This document shows positions 31,595-39,249 of a stretch of DNA of 43,538 nucleotides, piece after piece; position 1 is the first letter of the stretch; each line of letters opens with the position of its first letter. The DNA comes from Candidatus Omnitrophota bacterium (lineage in GTDB: Bacteria; Omnitrophota; Gorgyraeia; Velamenicoccales; Velamenicoccaceae), in contig JAGVOQ010000039.1 of NCBI GenBank assembly GCA_020052645.1, positions 1 through 43,538 on the forward strand, written 5' to 3'. The notes beneath the pieces are model-generated. The model was not told where the DNA came from. It worked only from the letters and a program-made list of their open reading frames with translations, and searched no databases. A program made the translations under genes and the position numbers.

Positions 31595-31735
31595 AGACCT
31601 TACCCTTATTTGGAACAGGCTAGGTCTATCCTTTTTGGATAAGGCCCTACCCTTATGTGGTATTAGGTAGGCCTACGCTTTCTGCGTTAGTCCCTTCCTC
31701 TATTTGGAACCAGGAAGGACCATCCCTTTTGGATC
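31595..31735 (-). ncRNA. Three tandem two-hairpin units in the 5' leader
   Basis: Large hairpins at 31595-31627, 31643-31673 and 31690-31720, with outer stems AGACC/GGTCT, GGCC/GGCC and GTCC/GGAC. Each is paired with a small hairpin at 31627-31641, 31675-31687 or 31721-31735 (TATCC/GGATA, ACGC/GCGT, ATCC/GGAT). Repeat period 47-48 nt. Stem bases differ but remain paired; the loop TTCCAAATA is conserved in two and TACCACATA in the third. Confidence 0.7.
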
Positions 31736-31771
31736 AACTCCGAAATTTACAAGTGCTCAAACAAGGAGCAG

Positions 31772-31807
31772 AACAATTAACAATTAAAAATGAACAATGA
31801 ACAATTA
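31772..31807. repeat. 7-bp-phased spacer arm (AACAATT type)
   Basis: AACAATT, AACAATT, AAAAATG, AACAATG, AACAATT. A complementary AATTGTTAATTGTT lies at 31878-31891, giving the two-armed form with an A/T-rich middle. Confidence 0.55.
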
Positions 31808-31891
31808 GAAACTAAAGACAAAAACTGTTTTTGATATTCTCAAATCCTTCTTTTCAAATTTTATATCTTTTTCTCTCAATTGTTAATTGTT

Positions 31892-31942
31892 TCCGCCGTA
31901 GGCGGATCCCTGACTGCCGTCAGGCAGGCGCTTTCGGCGGAA
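31892..31942. repeat. GC-rich palindromic element, intergenic copy
   Basis: TCCGCC-GTA-GGCGGA, then an inner CTGCCGTCAGGCAG hairpin, then closing TCGGCGGA. Related to the copy inside mnmA at 13221. Confidence 0.7.
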
Positions 31943-31976
31943 ATTTTTCATTCTTCATTGAATTTTAGGCGTCTAG

Positions 31977-32071
31977 ATCCTTGACGCATACCTCTGAATT
32001 TTTTTAGGGTAACGTCAAGGATAAATTCGGACACATAATTTGCATTCACTCTCGTTCTGCAATTTATGTCC
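31977..32071 (-). ncRNA. Twin-hairpin structured element, copy 2
   Basis: Hairpin one, 31977-32022: ATCCTTGACG and exact complement, then TACC/GGTA. Linker AAATTC. Hairpin two, 32029-32071: GGACA...TGTCC with ATAATTTGC/GCAATTTAT (one mismatch). Begins 4 nt past the stop of the MetE-like gene on the minus strand. Confidence 0.55.
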
Positions 32072-32075
32072 TCAT

Positions 32076-33110
32076 TTAAAATTCAGCTTTAAGTCTTTCT
32101 GCCAGACGCACGCACATATCGATGGCCGTTTTAGACACAGCCTCCGACAAACCGCTCAAACCGCAACTAGGTGTAATTAAAGCGCCATTTGTTAAAAATT
32201 TACTGTGTTTTTTCAACACGTCAAAAAGCTTATCTTCCAGGCCCTCCGTCAAAAGATCGTCATTAGTAGGGACAATCCCTAAAGCCGGCATCCCTCCTTT
32301 TTTTAAAAAGGCCAGAAGGGATTTTTCATATAAAGCAATTTTATCAAAATAACCGTAGGCGTCAAAATTTAATATATCAATTTCCGTTGATAAAACCAGG
32401 TCCCAGTCCGTATTTCCGCAACAATGCAAACCCGCTAAGGCGCCGTTGGCATGAATAAGACGAACCACAATATTGATCTTATCGACAACCTGTTGCCGCG
32501 TCAGAGTGTTTTGGTCGGTTCCCACCGCGACCAAATAAGGTTCGTCGATAAAAATAATAATCTTCGTCTTAACATGAACCTTGATCTGCCTGATCATCCA
32601 AGACACTTTCAAAGACAAAAACAAAGGCAGCAATTCCGTCAATTCCGGATTATAAAGAATAGGCTTTTTATTTTGATCCAAAAGGCTCAAGCCAAAACTA
32701 AATGGGCCTATGATCTGAGCCTTAACCCACCCCTGCCACCCTAAAGCCATCAGGCGCTGAGTAAATAAGTGAAAACTTTGCGCATGACCGTTGGATAGTG
32801 AAAAATAATCCACATCATCAGCTTGAACTTTATTAAAACATTCCTCAAGGGCATCCATATACGGTTGCCCGTCGGTATTCACAGAAACGGTCTTTTGTGC
32901 TTCATCAACCACCAGCCCCGGAAATTTCTCTGAAAATTGTACGTACATATTTTCAAGAAAAGATTTTTGAGGCAATTGCGGCCAAAAAGGAATCTGATAA
33001 GAGAGTGCTTCAAATACAAAATTAATGGCAGATAAAGCATCTTTCTGAGGCAGACTGCCGACACCTGTAACTAAAAAACTTTTTTTTAATTCTCCCAGAT
33101 ATCCGTTCAT
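32076..33110 (-). CDS. MetE/UROD-superfamily methyltransferase-like protein
   Basis: 344 residues, the size of a lone C-terminal (catalytic) MetE barrel. It begins with VTGVGSLPQKDA, as in core-MetE/UROD-like proteins. It keeps zinc-type ligands HCCGNTDW (about 231-238) and SCGLSGL near the C-terminus. It lacks the N-terminal folate-binding half of MetE, so a methyl donor other than methyltetrahydrofolate-triglutamate is likely; corrinoid proteins serve this role for some core-MetE enzymes. Monocistronic; followed by the twin-hairpin element. Confidence 0.72.
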   Translation of the reverse strand: MNGYLGELKKSFLVTGVGSLPQKDALSAINFVFEALSYQIPFWPQLPQKSFLENMYVQFSEKFPGLVVDEAQKTVSVNTDGQPYMDALEECFNKVQADDVDYFSLSNGHAQSFHLFTQRLMALGWQGWVKAQIIGPFSFGLSLLDQNKKPILYNPELTELLPLFLSLKVSWMIRQIKVHVKTKIIIFIDEPYLVAVGTDQNTLTRQQVVDKINIVVRLIHANGALAGLHCCGNTDWDLVLSTEIDILNFDAYGYFDKIALYEKSLLAFLKKGGMPALGIVPTNDDLLTEGLEDKLFDVLKKHSKFLTNGALITPSCGLSGLSEAVSKTAIDMCVRLAERLKAEF

Positions 33111-33185
33111 CGCACTTTTAGAATTTTTTATGATTTTAACAGCGGGAATAACACAAATAAGGAAAGCCAGGTATTATCGCCAACA

Positions 33186-34196
33186 CTACGCACGCGCCGG
33201 CGGCTTCACAGAATCACGAATAACCAACTCTGCCGATAAGAGAATGCGATTGACCGGGCGTTGTGGTTCTTTCATTTTTAAATAGAGTTCTTTCACCGCC
33301 ATCTGAGCCATCTCCTTCAAAGGTTGTCGAATCGTAGTCAAGGCTACTTGCCCGTAAAGGCATACTGGATCGTCATCAAAACCAATCACCGAGATATCTT
33401 CAGGGACTTTTAAGCCATTTTCCATAAAGAAACCTATGATTTCCATGGCCATGTCATCAGAGGAAGCAAAAACAGCTGTCGGCCGATCTGATAATTCTAA
33501 AATCTTCTCTGCAGCCGCGCGCGCGGATTTACGCGAATAATCTCCTTTTAAAATAAAATCTTCCCGTAAAGGTATCTCTGATTTTTTTAAGGTTAATCTA
33601 AACCCTTCTAAGCGCTGCTGAGCCGCTTGGCTCATTATATCTCCTGTAACAAAAGCGATTTTTTTATGGCCTAGATTAACAAGATATTCCGTTGCCGTCT
33701 GAGCCCCTTTGACATTATCAATGCTAACGCTTGAAACTTCAAGTTCAGGAGCCAGATAGTTCATAATCACCGTCGGCATCCCTAAGTTTAAAAGTTCCTG
33801 AACATGTGTTCTATTATTAATAACATCCGCGAACACGACCCCACCAACGGCCGATGGATTAACAAGAGTCTTACCGTCCGTCAAATGCAGAAGAAGGTCT
33901 ACCTTCAATCCGTCGCAGGCGATGCCCACAGAACGAAAAATTTCCATCGCATAAAAAGAATAGAACATCCCCTCATAGTGTGGGATTTCGAGACCGATCG
34001 TGTCATTCATGCCGCTCGCCAACCGCTGAGCCGCGAGATTCGGCTTGAACTTAAGGCGCTTAACGACCTCTTCAACTTTTGCGCGGTTCTCTTTCTTAAC
34101 AGTAGGAAATTTATTAATAACACGGGAAACCGTTGTTATAGAAACACCGGCCGCTTTTGCAACATCTTCAATACTAATAACTTTTGATTTGGCCAT
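33186..34196 (-). CDS. LacI-family transcriptional regulator
   Basis: 336 residues. N-terminal HTH SIEDVAKAAGVSITTVSRVINKF with hinge helix KPNLAAQRLASG. Periplasmic-binding-type effector domain ends SVIGFDDDPVCLYGQVALTTIRQPLKEMAQMA. Probably represses sugar-utilisation genes in response to a carbohydrate. The nearest candidates are the glycoside hydrolases at 36.9-43.5 kb. No classical palindromic LacI operator was noticed in the immediate spacer. Confidence 0.9.
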   Translation of the reverse strand: MAKSKVISIEDVAKAAGVSITTVSRVINKFPTVKKENRAKVEEVVKRLKFKPNLAAQRLASGMNDTIGLEIPHYEGMFYSFYAMEIFRSVGIACDGLKVDLLLHLTDGKTLVNPSAVGGVVFADVINNRTHVQELLNLGMPTVIMNYLAPELEVSSVSIDNVKGAQTATEYLVNLGHKKIAFVTGDIMSQAAQQRLEGFRLTLKKSEIPLREDFILKGDYSRKSARAAAEKILELSDRPTAVFASSDDMAMEIIGFFMENGLKVPEDISVIGFDDDPVCLYGQVALTTIRQPLKEMAQMAVKELYLKMKEPQRPVNRILLSAELVIRDSVKPPARA

Positions 34197-34212
34197 CGCC
34201 TTTAAAGGTAAA

Positions 34213-34320
34213 CCCCGTTAGAGAGATTCCCTAACGGGATATAAGTTTAACAACTTGGTTTCCACCAGAGGTAACTTTTTAACTCGCTACTTCCTTGTCG
34301 ACACTTCCCCTCTAACGGGG
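34213..34320. repeat. CCGTTAG palindrome family, copy 3 (nested)
   Basis: Outer perfect 10-bp pair CCCCGTTAGA (34213-34222) and TCTAACGGGG (34311-34320). An inner hairpin CCCGTTAG/CTAACGGG at 34214-34238 uses the same left arm, so two alternative structures compete. It fills most of the 200-bp spacer upstream of lacI; nothing else is seen there apart from a short GCCCGCAGG-rich stretch at 34324-34350. Confidence 0.6.
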
Positions 34321-34397
34321 TAAAGCCCGCAGGGGGTCCCGCAGGCTCTCAAATCACAAAAATTCATCAATTTTTAAAACACCTTAAAACAAGAACA

Positions 34398-35621
34398 CTA
34401 GCTGATAATATCCCCGACCTTAATCTTCGTTCCGGAAGCTACGCTCTTGATGTCGGCTGCGGAAATTTCTTTACGCGTCTGGATAATTTCAACAGATGCG
34501 ATTTTTTGCGAGTTTCTGACAACATCTAAAATCTGTCCAACCTTAGCGCCGTCATCTTCACCTAAATCGATAATTACAAAATTATTATCTTCATTGATAG
34601 CCAATACCTGGCCCGCGGCTGCCGTCATCGACTTTCTCATGGGTAGCTCTTCGGCAGCTTTAACCACAATGGGCTGCAACTGAACAACGCGGCTATCCTT
34701 GGTATTTGTTTCTGTGGCCTGAGTTTTAGCGGCCCTTAAATCATCCTTAACCTGGATGATCTGATCCACCCGTTCATTCATGATCTGATCCAATTCAGCT
34801 AAGCGCTTGGATAAAATCTCCCGCTCTTGCTGCAAATCAACCAACCGGGTTTCTAAAGAGCTCTTCTTGTCGCCTAAAGCCACCAGGCGGCTCTTCATTT
34901 CGTAGTTTTCCTGCCGGAGTGTATCAATTTGGTCGCTGATCGCTTTCTTATCGCGTTTTTCTCTTACTAAATCTTCCGATAATGTCTCGGCTAATTTTTC
35001 ATTATAAATAACCCGACGCTCTAAATCCGTCTTAGTGTCAATGACGGTCTTATTCTGCATATCGAGCTTACGGCCTTCTTCCATCGCTCTTTCGGCTTTC
35101 AACTGAAGATCCGAAAACTGAGCGTTCAACTGTTTTACCTGAATTTCCAGGGCCGCTTTGTCTTTTAAAACATTGGCCCAATAGGCATCATCTGTGGGAG
35201 CGGAAATAGATGCTTGACCGCCTCCTTCTTGGCCCTTCCCTTCTTCCTGGGCTTTCTTAAGCTTTTCTACTTCTTCTTCAAGATCTTTATTTTTCTTAGC
35301 AACAGACTGAACTTTTTCAACTAAACTCGCCCGTTCCTTGGTTACAATGTCAAATTTATCTTTGAGAGAGTTTCTCTCTTTGGTCATAGAATCAAACTTG
35401 ACCTTGAGATCACCAAGTTCAGCATCCAATTTCTTTTTACTTTCAAGCGCACTAGCTAATTGCTGATTGAGAGTTTTTTTCTCGTTGGCAAATTCCTGTT
35501 CCCTGAGGGCAAAATCATTGCGGAGTGCTTTATTGACAGCGTTTAATTGAAAAGCAATAATTAAAGCAAAAGCGCAGAGTGCCGCTAAACCGATGAGCAG
35601 AATTTTTATCTTGGTACTCAT
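34398..35621 (-). CDS. Membrane-anchored coiled-coil protein with C-terminal beta-domain
   Basis: 407 residues. One N-terminal membrane segment (KILLIGLAALCAFALIIAF) is followed by about 270 residues of heptad-rich coiled coil. A compact C-terminal domain (about 325-407) has GQVLAINEDNNFVIIDLGEDDGAKVGQILDVVR and ISAADIKSV. The C-terminal module resembles the beta domain seen at the ends of envelope proteins such as FlgT-type proteins. A strong AAGGAGGTGGG ribosome site precedes it. Function unknown; perhaps an envelope scaffold. Confidence 0.65.
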   Translation of the reverse strand: MSTKIKILLIGLAALCAFALIIAFQLNAVNKALRNDFALREQEFANEKKTLNQQLASALESKKKLDAELGDLKVKFDSMTKERNSLKDKFDIVTKERASLVEKVQSVAKKNKDLEEEVEKLKKAQEEGKGQEGGGQASISAPTDDAYWANVLKDKAALEIQVKQLNAQFSDLQLKAERAMEEGRKLDMQNKTVIDTKTDLERRVIYNEKLAETLSEDLVREKRDKKAISDQIDTLRQENYEMKSRLVALGDKKSSLETRLVDLQQEREILSKRLAELDQIMNERVDQIIQVKDDLRAAKTQATETNTKDSRVVQLQPIVVKAAEELPMRKSMTAAAGQVLAINEDNNFVIIDLGEDDGAKVGQILDVVRNSQKIASVEIIQTRKEISAADIKSVASGTKIKVGDIIS

Positions 35622-35649
35622 CCCACCTCCTTATTGAAGATAGATATAT

Positions 35650-35678
35650 CATATTATAGAGATGAGTGCAAGAAAAAA
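35650..35678 (-). promoter_or_regulatory. Promoter of the coiled-coil protein gene
   Basis: TTGCAC, 17 bp, TATATC, about 30 bp before the ATG. A 15-bp palindrome (TCATTTT-A-AAAATGA) lies just upstream of it and may be the weak terminator of the ROK gene or an operator. Confidence 0.45.
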
Positions 35679-35747
35679 ATTCATCATTTTTAAAATGACA
35701 ACTCTCTGTCTTGCAAATAGATACAAAGTTAACGCGTAACTCTTGCG

Positions 35748-36959
35748 TTATTCGTTGATCGCGGCGAAGATATGCCGGATCACCAGGCTTGCGGCCCCCA
35801 ATGCCACTGCCTCATCTCCCAACCGTGAAGAAACAATCTTTACTGCTTGCGCCGATTCCGTGAAACACCACTCACTCACTGACCCTTTAACCTCTTCCAT
35901 CAAAGCTAAACCGGCTTCTTCGATACCACCGCCGATGATAACCATCTGCGGATTCAACAGATTAACCAGATGAGCCACGCGAATACCCAAACGATGGCCG
36001 GCTTCCCGAACCACGTCGACAGCGATGGCATCTCCTTTTTTTGCAGCATCAAAAATTTCTTTTAAACTTAAAGGAGCCGCTTCGTCCTGAGCCCCCTTGC
36101 TATTCTTAATGCCTTTTTTCCAATTAACAAGTTTTAAATAATTCTCCCTGATCCCTAGGTCCGCCTCCCAACGCTCCAAAAAGTAAGGCGAATCTTTTTT
36201 ATCATTATGAATAGCCACTTCTCCGGCGCAACCCGAGGTCCCGCGATAAATCTCGCTGTTCAACATAAGACCGCATCCGACGCCGGAAAACATATAAACC
36301 AAATCTTTAACATCAGACTCAAGCGCCAACCACTGCTCTCCAAAACAAGCCAGCGTCGCATCATTATCGATCATGACAGGAAAATTAAATTCTCTTTCTA
36401 AAATATCTTTTAGAGGAACTGTCACATCCACATAGTGATAGGTATTGCCGACTTTTTCCGGCCACCGGACTTTTTCCCGATCCCCATCTACCACGCCCCC
36501 GATTCCAATGCCTATGCCGCGGATCTTCGTATGGACATTTTCTGTTTTTGCTAATAACTCGGAAACAATCTCAATGATCGAATCCACGGCCTCCTTGACG
36601 CTGTGGCTTGTTTTTTCGCGCCGAACCTTCAAGAGCACCTTACCGCTTAAATCTGTCACGACACCTATCGTACTCAACAAATTGATGCCCACGCCCAGGG
36701 CATAGCCCGCCTGAGAATTCAAATCCAGAAGCAAGGGCCTGCGCCCGCCCTTAGAAACGTCGAATTCTTTTTCAAAAATAAGTTTTTGCCTTAAGAATTC
36801 ATCGACATAATTGGAGACCGTCACGACGTTTAAACCGATAAGACTTGAAATATCAGTCTTACTGATAGGGCCGCGCCGACGGATAGCATCCAGGATGAAA
36901 AGATTTTTTCTAGAGCGCTCCGATAAATTCTCGATTTTAAAATAAGACTCTCTGTTCAT
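35748..36959 (-). CDS. ROK-family transcriptional regulator lacking the usual zinc-finger motif
   Basis: 403 residues. N-terminal winged helix (GPISKTDISSLIGLNVVTVSNYVDEFLRQKLI), then an ROK kinase-like domain: GIGIGGVVDGD, IDNDATLACFGEQW, GCGLMLNSEIYRGTSGCAGEVAIHN, NLLNPQMVIIGGG. The usual CxCGxxGC zinc site after the EVA/GEIGH segment is absent; that stretch reads HNDKKDSPYFLERWEA. Start ATG 36959 with AAGGAG 3 nt upstream; a TTG-initiated longer form overlaps the GH116 stop. Likely controls the adjacent glycan genes. Confidence 0.82.
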   Translation of the reverse strand: MNRESYFKIENLSERSRKNLFILDAIRRRGPISKTDISSLIGLNVVTVSNYVDEFLRQKLIFEKEFDVSKGGRRPLLLDLNSQAGYALGVGINLLSTIGVVTDLSGKVLLKVRREKTSHSVKEAVDSIIEIVSELLAKTENVHTKIRGIGIGIGGVVDGDREKVRWPEKVGNTYHYVDVTVPLKDILEREFNFPVMIDNDATLACFGEQWLALESDVKDLVYMFSGVGCGLMLNSEIYRGTSGCAGEVAIHNDKKDSPYFLERWEADLGIRENYLKLVNWKKGIKNSKGAQDEAAPLSLKEIFDAAKKGDAIAVDVVREAGHRLGIRVAHLVNLLNPQMVIIGGGIEEAGLALMEEVKGSVSEWCFTESAQAVKIVSSRLGDEAVALGAASLVIRHIFAAINE

Positions 36960-36966
36960 AAGCTCC

Positions 36967-39141
36967 TTAGTCCCCAATAAACTTCTCTATTTTTTTATCT
37001 TTTTTCGCAAGCGAAAAAAGTAAGCACCATATCACCATATTTCTCATTTCATGGTCACCGAATAAATAATTTCCGTCATAGGAAGAAACCATATCCGGCT
37101 GATTCCAGGGATTTAAAGCATGAAGCGCCGCGTTATCCCAGGCTTTTTTAGCCAACTCCAACCCTTCTTTTTCAAATCCTTCGTAAATAGCTAAGCAGGC
37201 AACGCTGTAGGTGATGCCGAACCAAACATTTTCGGCATGAGGATTCGTCTTATCTTTTTCACCGTTTGGCCCGACACTGTTAACCGCACCAAAAGAAGAT
37301 GCACCACCGTTTAAATTCAAAATCGTCGCGAGCGCCTTCTTAACCTTATCCTCTGAAACAATATACCCAAGTCCCAGCAAGTGCGCGACCCATTGTCCTG
37401 TCAGCTGTGCCGCCATACAGGAAATATTTATTTTCTGAGCCTTAACCTGATGGGACAACTGATAGTTAGACAATCCATTCCTACCATTATTATAAGCCAT
37501 AAAGTAGTGTTTATGCCATAGTTTTTTCTCAAAAGAAGCGCGGCCTTTTTTAAACCATTCCTTAGCTTCTTCTTCCATGTCCGTATCTTTCAATAAGCCC
37601 GCCATTTTCTCCAAGGCCAAAAGGCCCGCTAAAAACAATCCTGCTGTATAGGAATTCGTTCCATGAAATTCCCAAAGATCAAATGTTTGATCCGCTCCTT
37701 CATTGTCAGGCAAAAAATCTTTATTTTTATCGGTTGCGACCAACCAATAAAAAGCCTTTTTAACAAACGGATACATTCTCTTTAAAAAACCTTCATCTTT
37801 TGTAAAAATAAAATCCCGATAGGTCAAAAGAATAAACTTAGAATTTAGATCTTTCCAGAACAGCCCATTGGTGCTGTTGGAAGGAAGGTCCGTACGCCTT
37901 GATCCCAAATCATGCGGGATATATCCCTGGGGCCTCTGTGCTTCAGCAAACTGAAGCATTTCTTTCAATTCTAATTGAGGAAATAAGTAAAGAAGCGGCC
38001 ACGAACCATAAAAACGAACATCAAGCGTTCCAGATAACGGAACAGTCTCAGGAGATTCTATTAAACTGAATCGGGCGCGCTTGGTCCATATCGAACCGGA
38101 ACTCAAAGGATAGAGATTATTAACAAGGGCATCTTTAAGCCAGCCATCAATGCCTAAGCCCTGCAATTCCTTAAGCCACCCTTTTGTTTGATTATGAAGA
38201 AAAGTATATTTTTCAATCCCGTAGGCCGCGATATCGGCGACGTTGCGAAACCATGTTTCATACATTCTACCTTCACCGAAATTCGGGAAAAACCAGGAAT
38301 AAACAAAAGTGACGGTCACGGAAGTTTTCGGTTTCAATAGTATTTTAGCCGCGAGCGCTCCGGCCAACTGTGTGCTTTCCGCTTGGACAACTTTCTCGGA
38401 ATTTGAATTCGGAAGCGCGCCTTCAACACTTAAAGCATTCAACATGTCTTCCAAAGAAACACTCAGCCTATCAAAAACAAAAGGCCTGGCCTGCATATTC
38501 CACTCGCCCAGATAAGATGCCTCAATATGGGCATTCTTTAAAAGGCTTAATGACATCTCACCCGCCGACGGGTCTTGACTTTGGGTTTTTTTATTGAAAA
38601 AATAAAGATTGAGCGCGCCCGTTGTATCGTTAATCTGGTTAAACCGTCCCAGAGGCCATTCACCAATAATGTTGCGTCCTGTGGCAAATAAAGTCACTGG
38701 GATCGTCCTTGAGAAAGGGTTCGTCAATTTGAATCTGAAAAAAGCCAAAGGCAGGCCGGAATTTTTCTCATCACGGCGAATGAGCGGCGAAAAAGCCTCG
38801 AGCTCAATTTTAACAGGAAGCTCGTCATCCAAATACTCGCAATGCGCAAAAGGAAAAGACCCGTTAAATTTGATAGAATCAACTGTTGAATATTGCGCCA
38901 AGGGAACAGTCTGTAAAATTTTCGTGATTTTTTTTCCTTTATCTTTGACGAATGCCCCAAAATGAAAACCACAAATCCCTGAGGGCGACTTTGGATCCTC
39001 GGAACTTAAAGGCTTATGCGCGTTATTCAAGAATGTAAAATGATCCAAGACACCTGACGGCATCAACTCAAATTTACCCGCGCCAAGGCCACCTAAGGGT
39101 ATTCCGGATTTTATGTTTTGATCTGAAGTATATGTAGGCAT
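36967..39141 (-). CDS. GH116-like glycoside hydrolase (GBA2/DUF608 fold), probable loss of the acid/base residue
   Basis: 724 residues. N-terminal GBA2-type beta domain begins GIPLGGLGAGKFELMPSG. The (alpha/alpha)6 barrel includes TLDVRFYGSWPLLYLFP, DNEGADQTFDLW and NPHAENVWFGITY. GH116 enzymes are beta-glucosidases, beta-xylosidases or glucosylceramidases. The nucleophile position seems kept as E362 (SLIESPE). The catalytic acid/base Asp expected in the M-(S/A)-D-Q-L-x-G-Q-W motif reads A578 (CMAAQLTGQW). No signal peptide: cytoplasmic. Activity is therefore doubtful or altered. Confidence 0.78.
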   Translation of the reverse strand: MPTYTSDQNIKSGIPLGGLGAGKFELMPSGVLDHFTFLNNAHKPLSSEDPKSPSGICGFHFGAFVKDKGKKITKILQTVPLAQYSTVDSIKFNGSFPFAHCEYLDDELPVKIELEAFSPLIRRDEKNSGLPLAFFRFKLTNPFSRTIPVTLFATGRNIIGEWPLGRFNQINDTTGALNLYFFNKKTQSQDPSAGEMSLSLLKNAHIEASYLGEWNMQARPFVFDRLSVSLEDMLNALSVEGALPNSNSEKVVQAESTQLAGALAAKILLKPKTSVTVTFVYSWFFPNFGEGRMYETWFRNVADIAAYGIEKYTFLHNQTKGWLKELQGLGIDGWLKDALVNNLYPLSSGSIWTKRARFSLIESPETVPLSGTLDVRFYGSWPLLYLFPQLELKEMLQFAEAQRPQGYIPHDLGSRRTDLPSNSTNGLFWKDLNSKFILLTYRDFIFTKDEGFLKRMYPFVKKAFYWLVATDKNKDFLPDNEGADQTFDLWEFHGTNSYTAGLFLAGLLALEKMAGLLKDTDMEEEAKEWFKKGRASFEKKLWHKHYFMAYNNGRNGLSNYQLSHQVKAQKINISCMAAQLTGQWVAHLLGLGYIVSEDKVKKALATILNLNGGASSFGAVNSVGPNGEKDKTNPHAENVWFGITYSVACLAIYEGFEKEGLELAKKAWDNAALHALNPWNQPDMVSSYDGNYLFGDHEMRNMVIWCLLFSLAKKDKKIEKFIGD

Positions 39142-39158
39142 CTTTTCCGCTTAACTTT

Positions 39159-39243
39159 CGTCGCACGTCACAGGTCACACGTCACACGTTAAAAGCTTTT
39201 TATTTCTTGTTTTGACGTGGTACGTGATACTTGATACGTGAAA
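39159..39243. repeat. Two-armed 7-bp-phased spacer element (CGTCACA type)
   Basis: CGTCGCA, CGTCACA, GGTCACA, CGTCACA on arm one, an A/T-rich middle with AAAAGCTTTTT, then GTACGTG, ATACTTG, ATACGTG on arm two. Confidence 0.6.
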
Positions 39244-39249
39244 CAAATT

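Noticed and set aside
31595-31735. Known riboswitch (c-di-GMP-I, glycine, SAM or glutamine type) in the leader
   Set aside because: None of the conserved cores I know could be found; only the repeated two-hairpin plan is clear.
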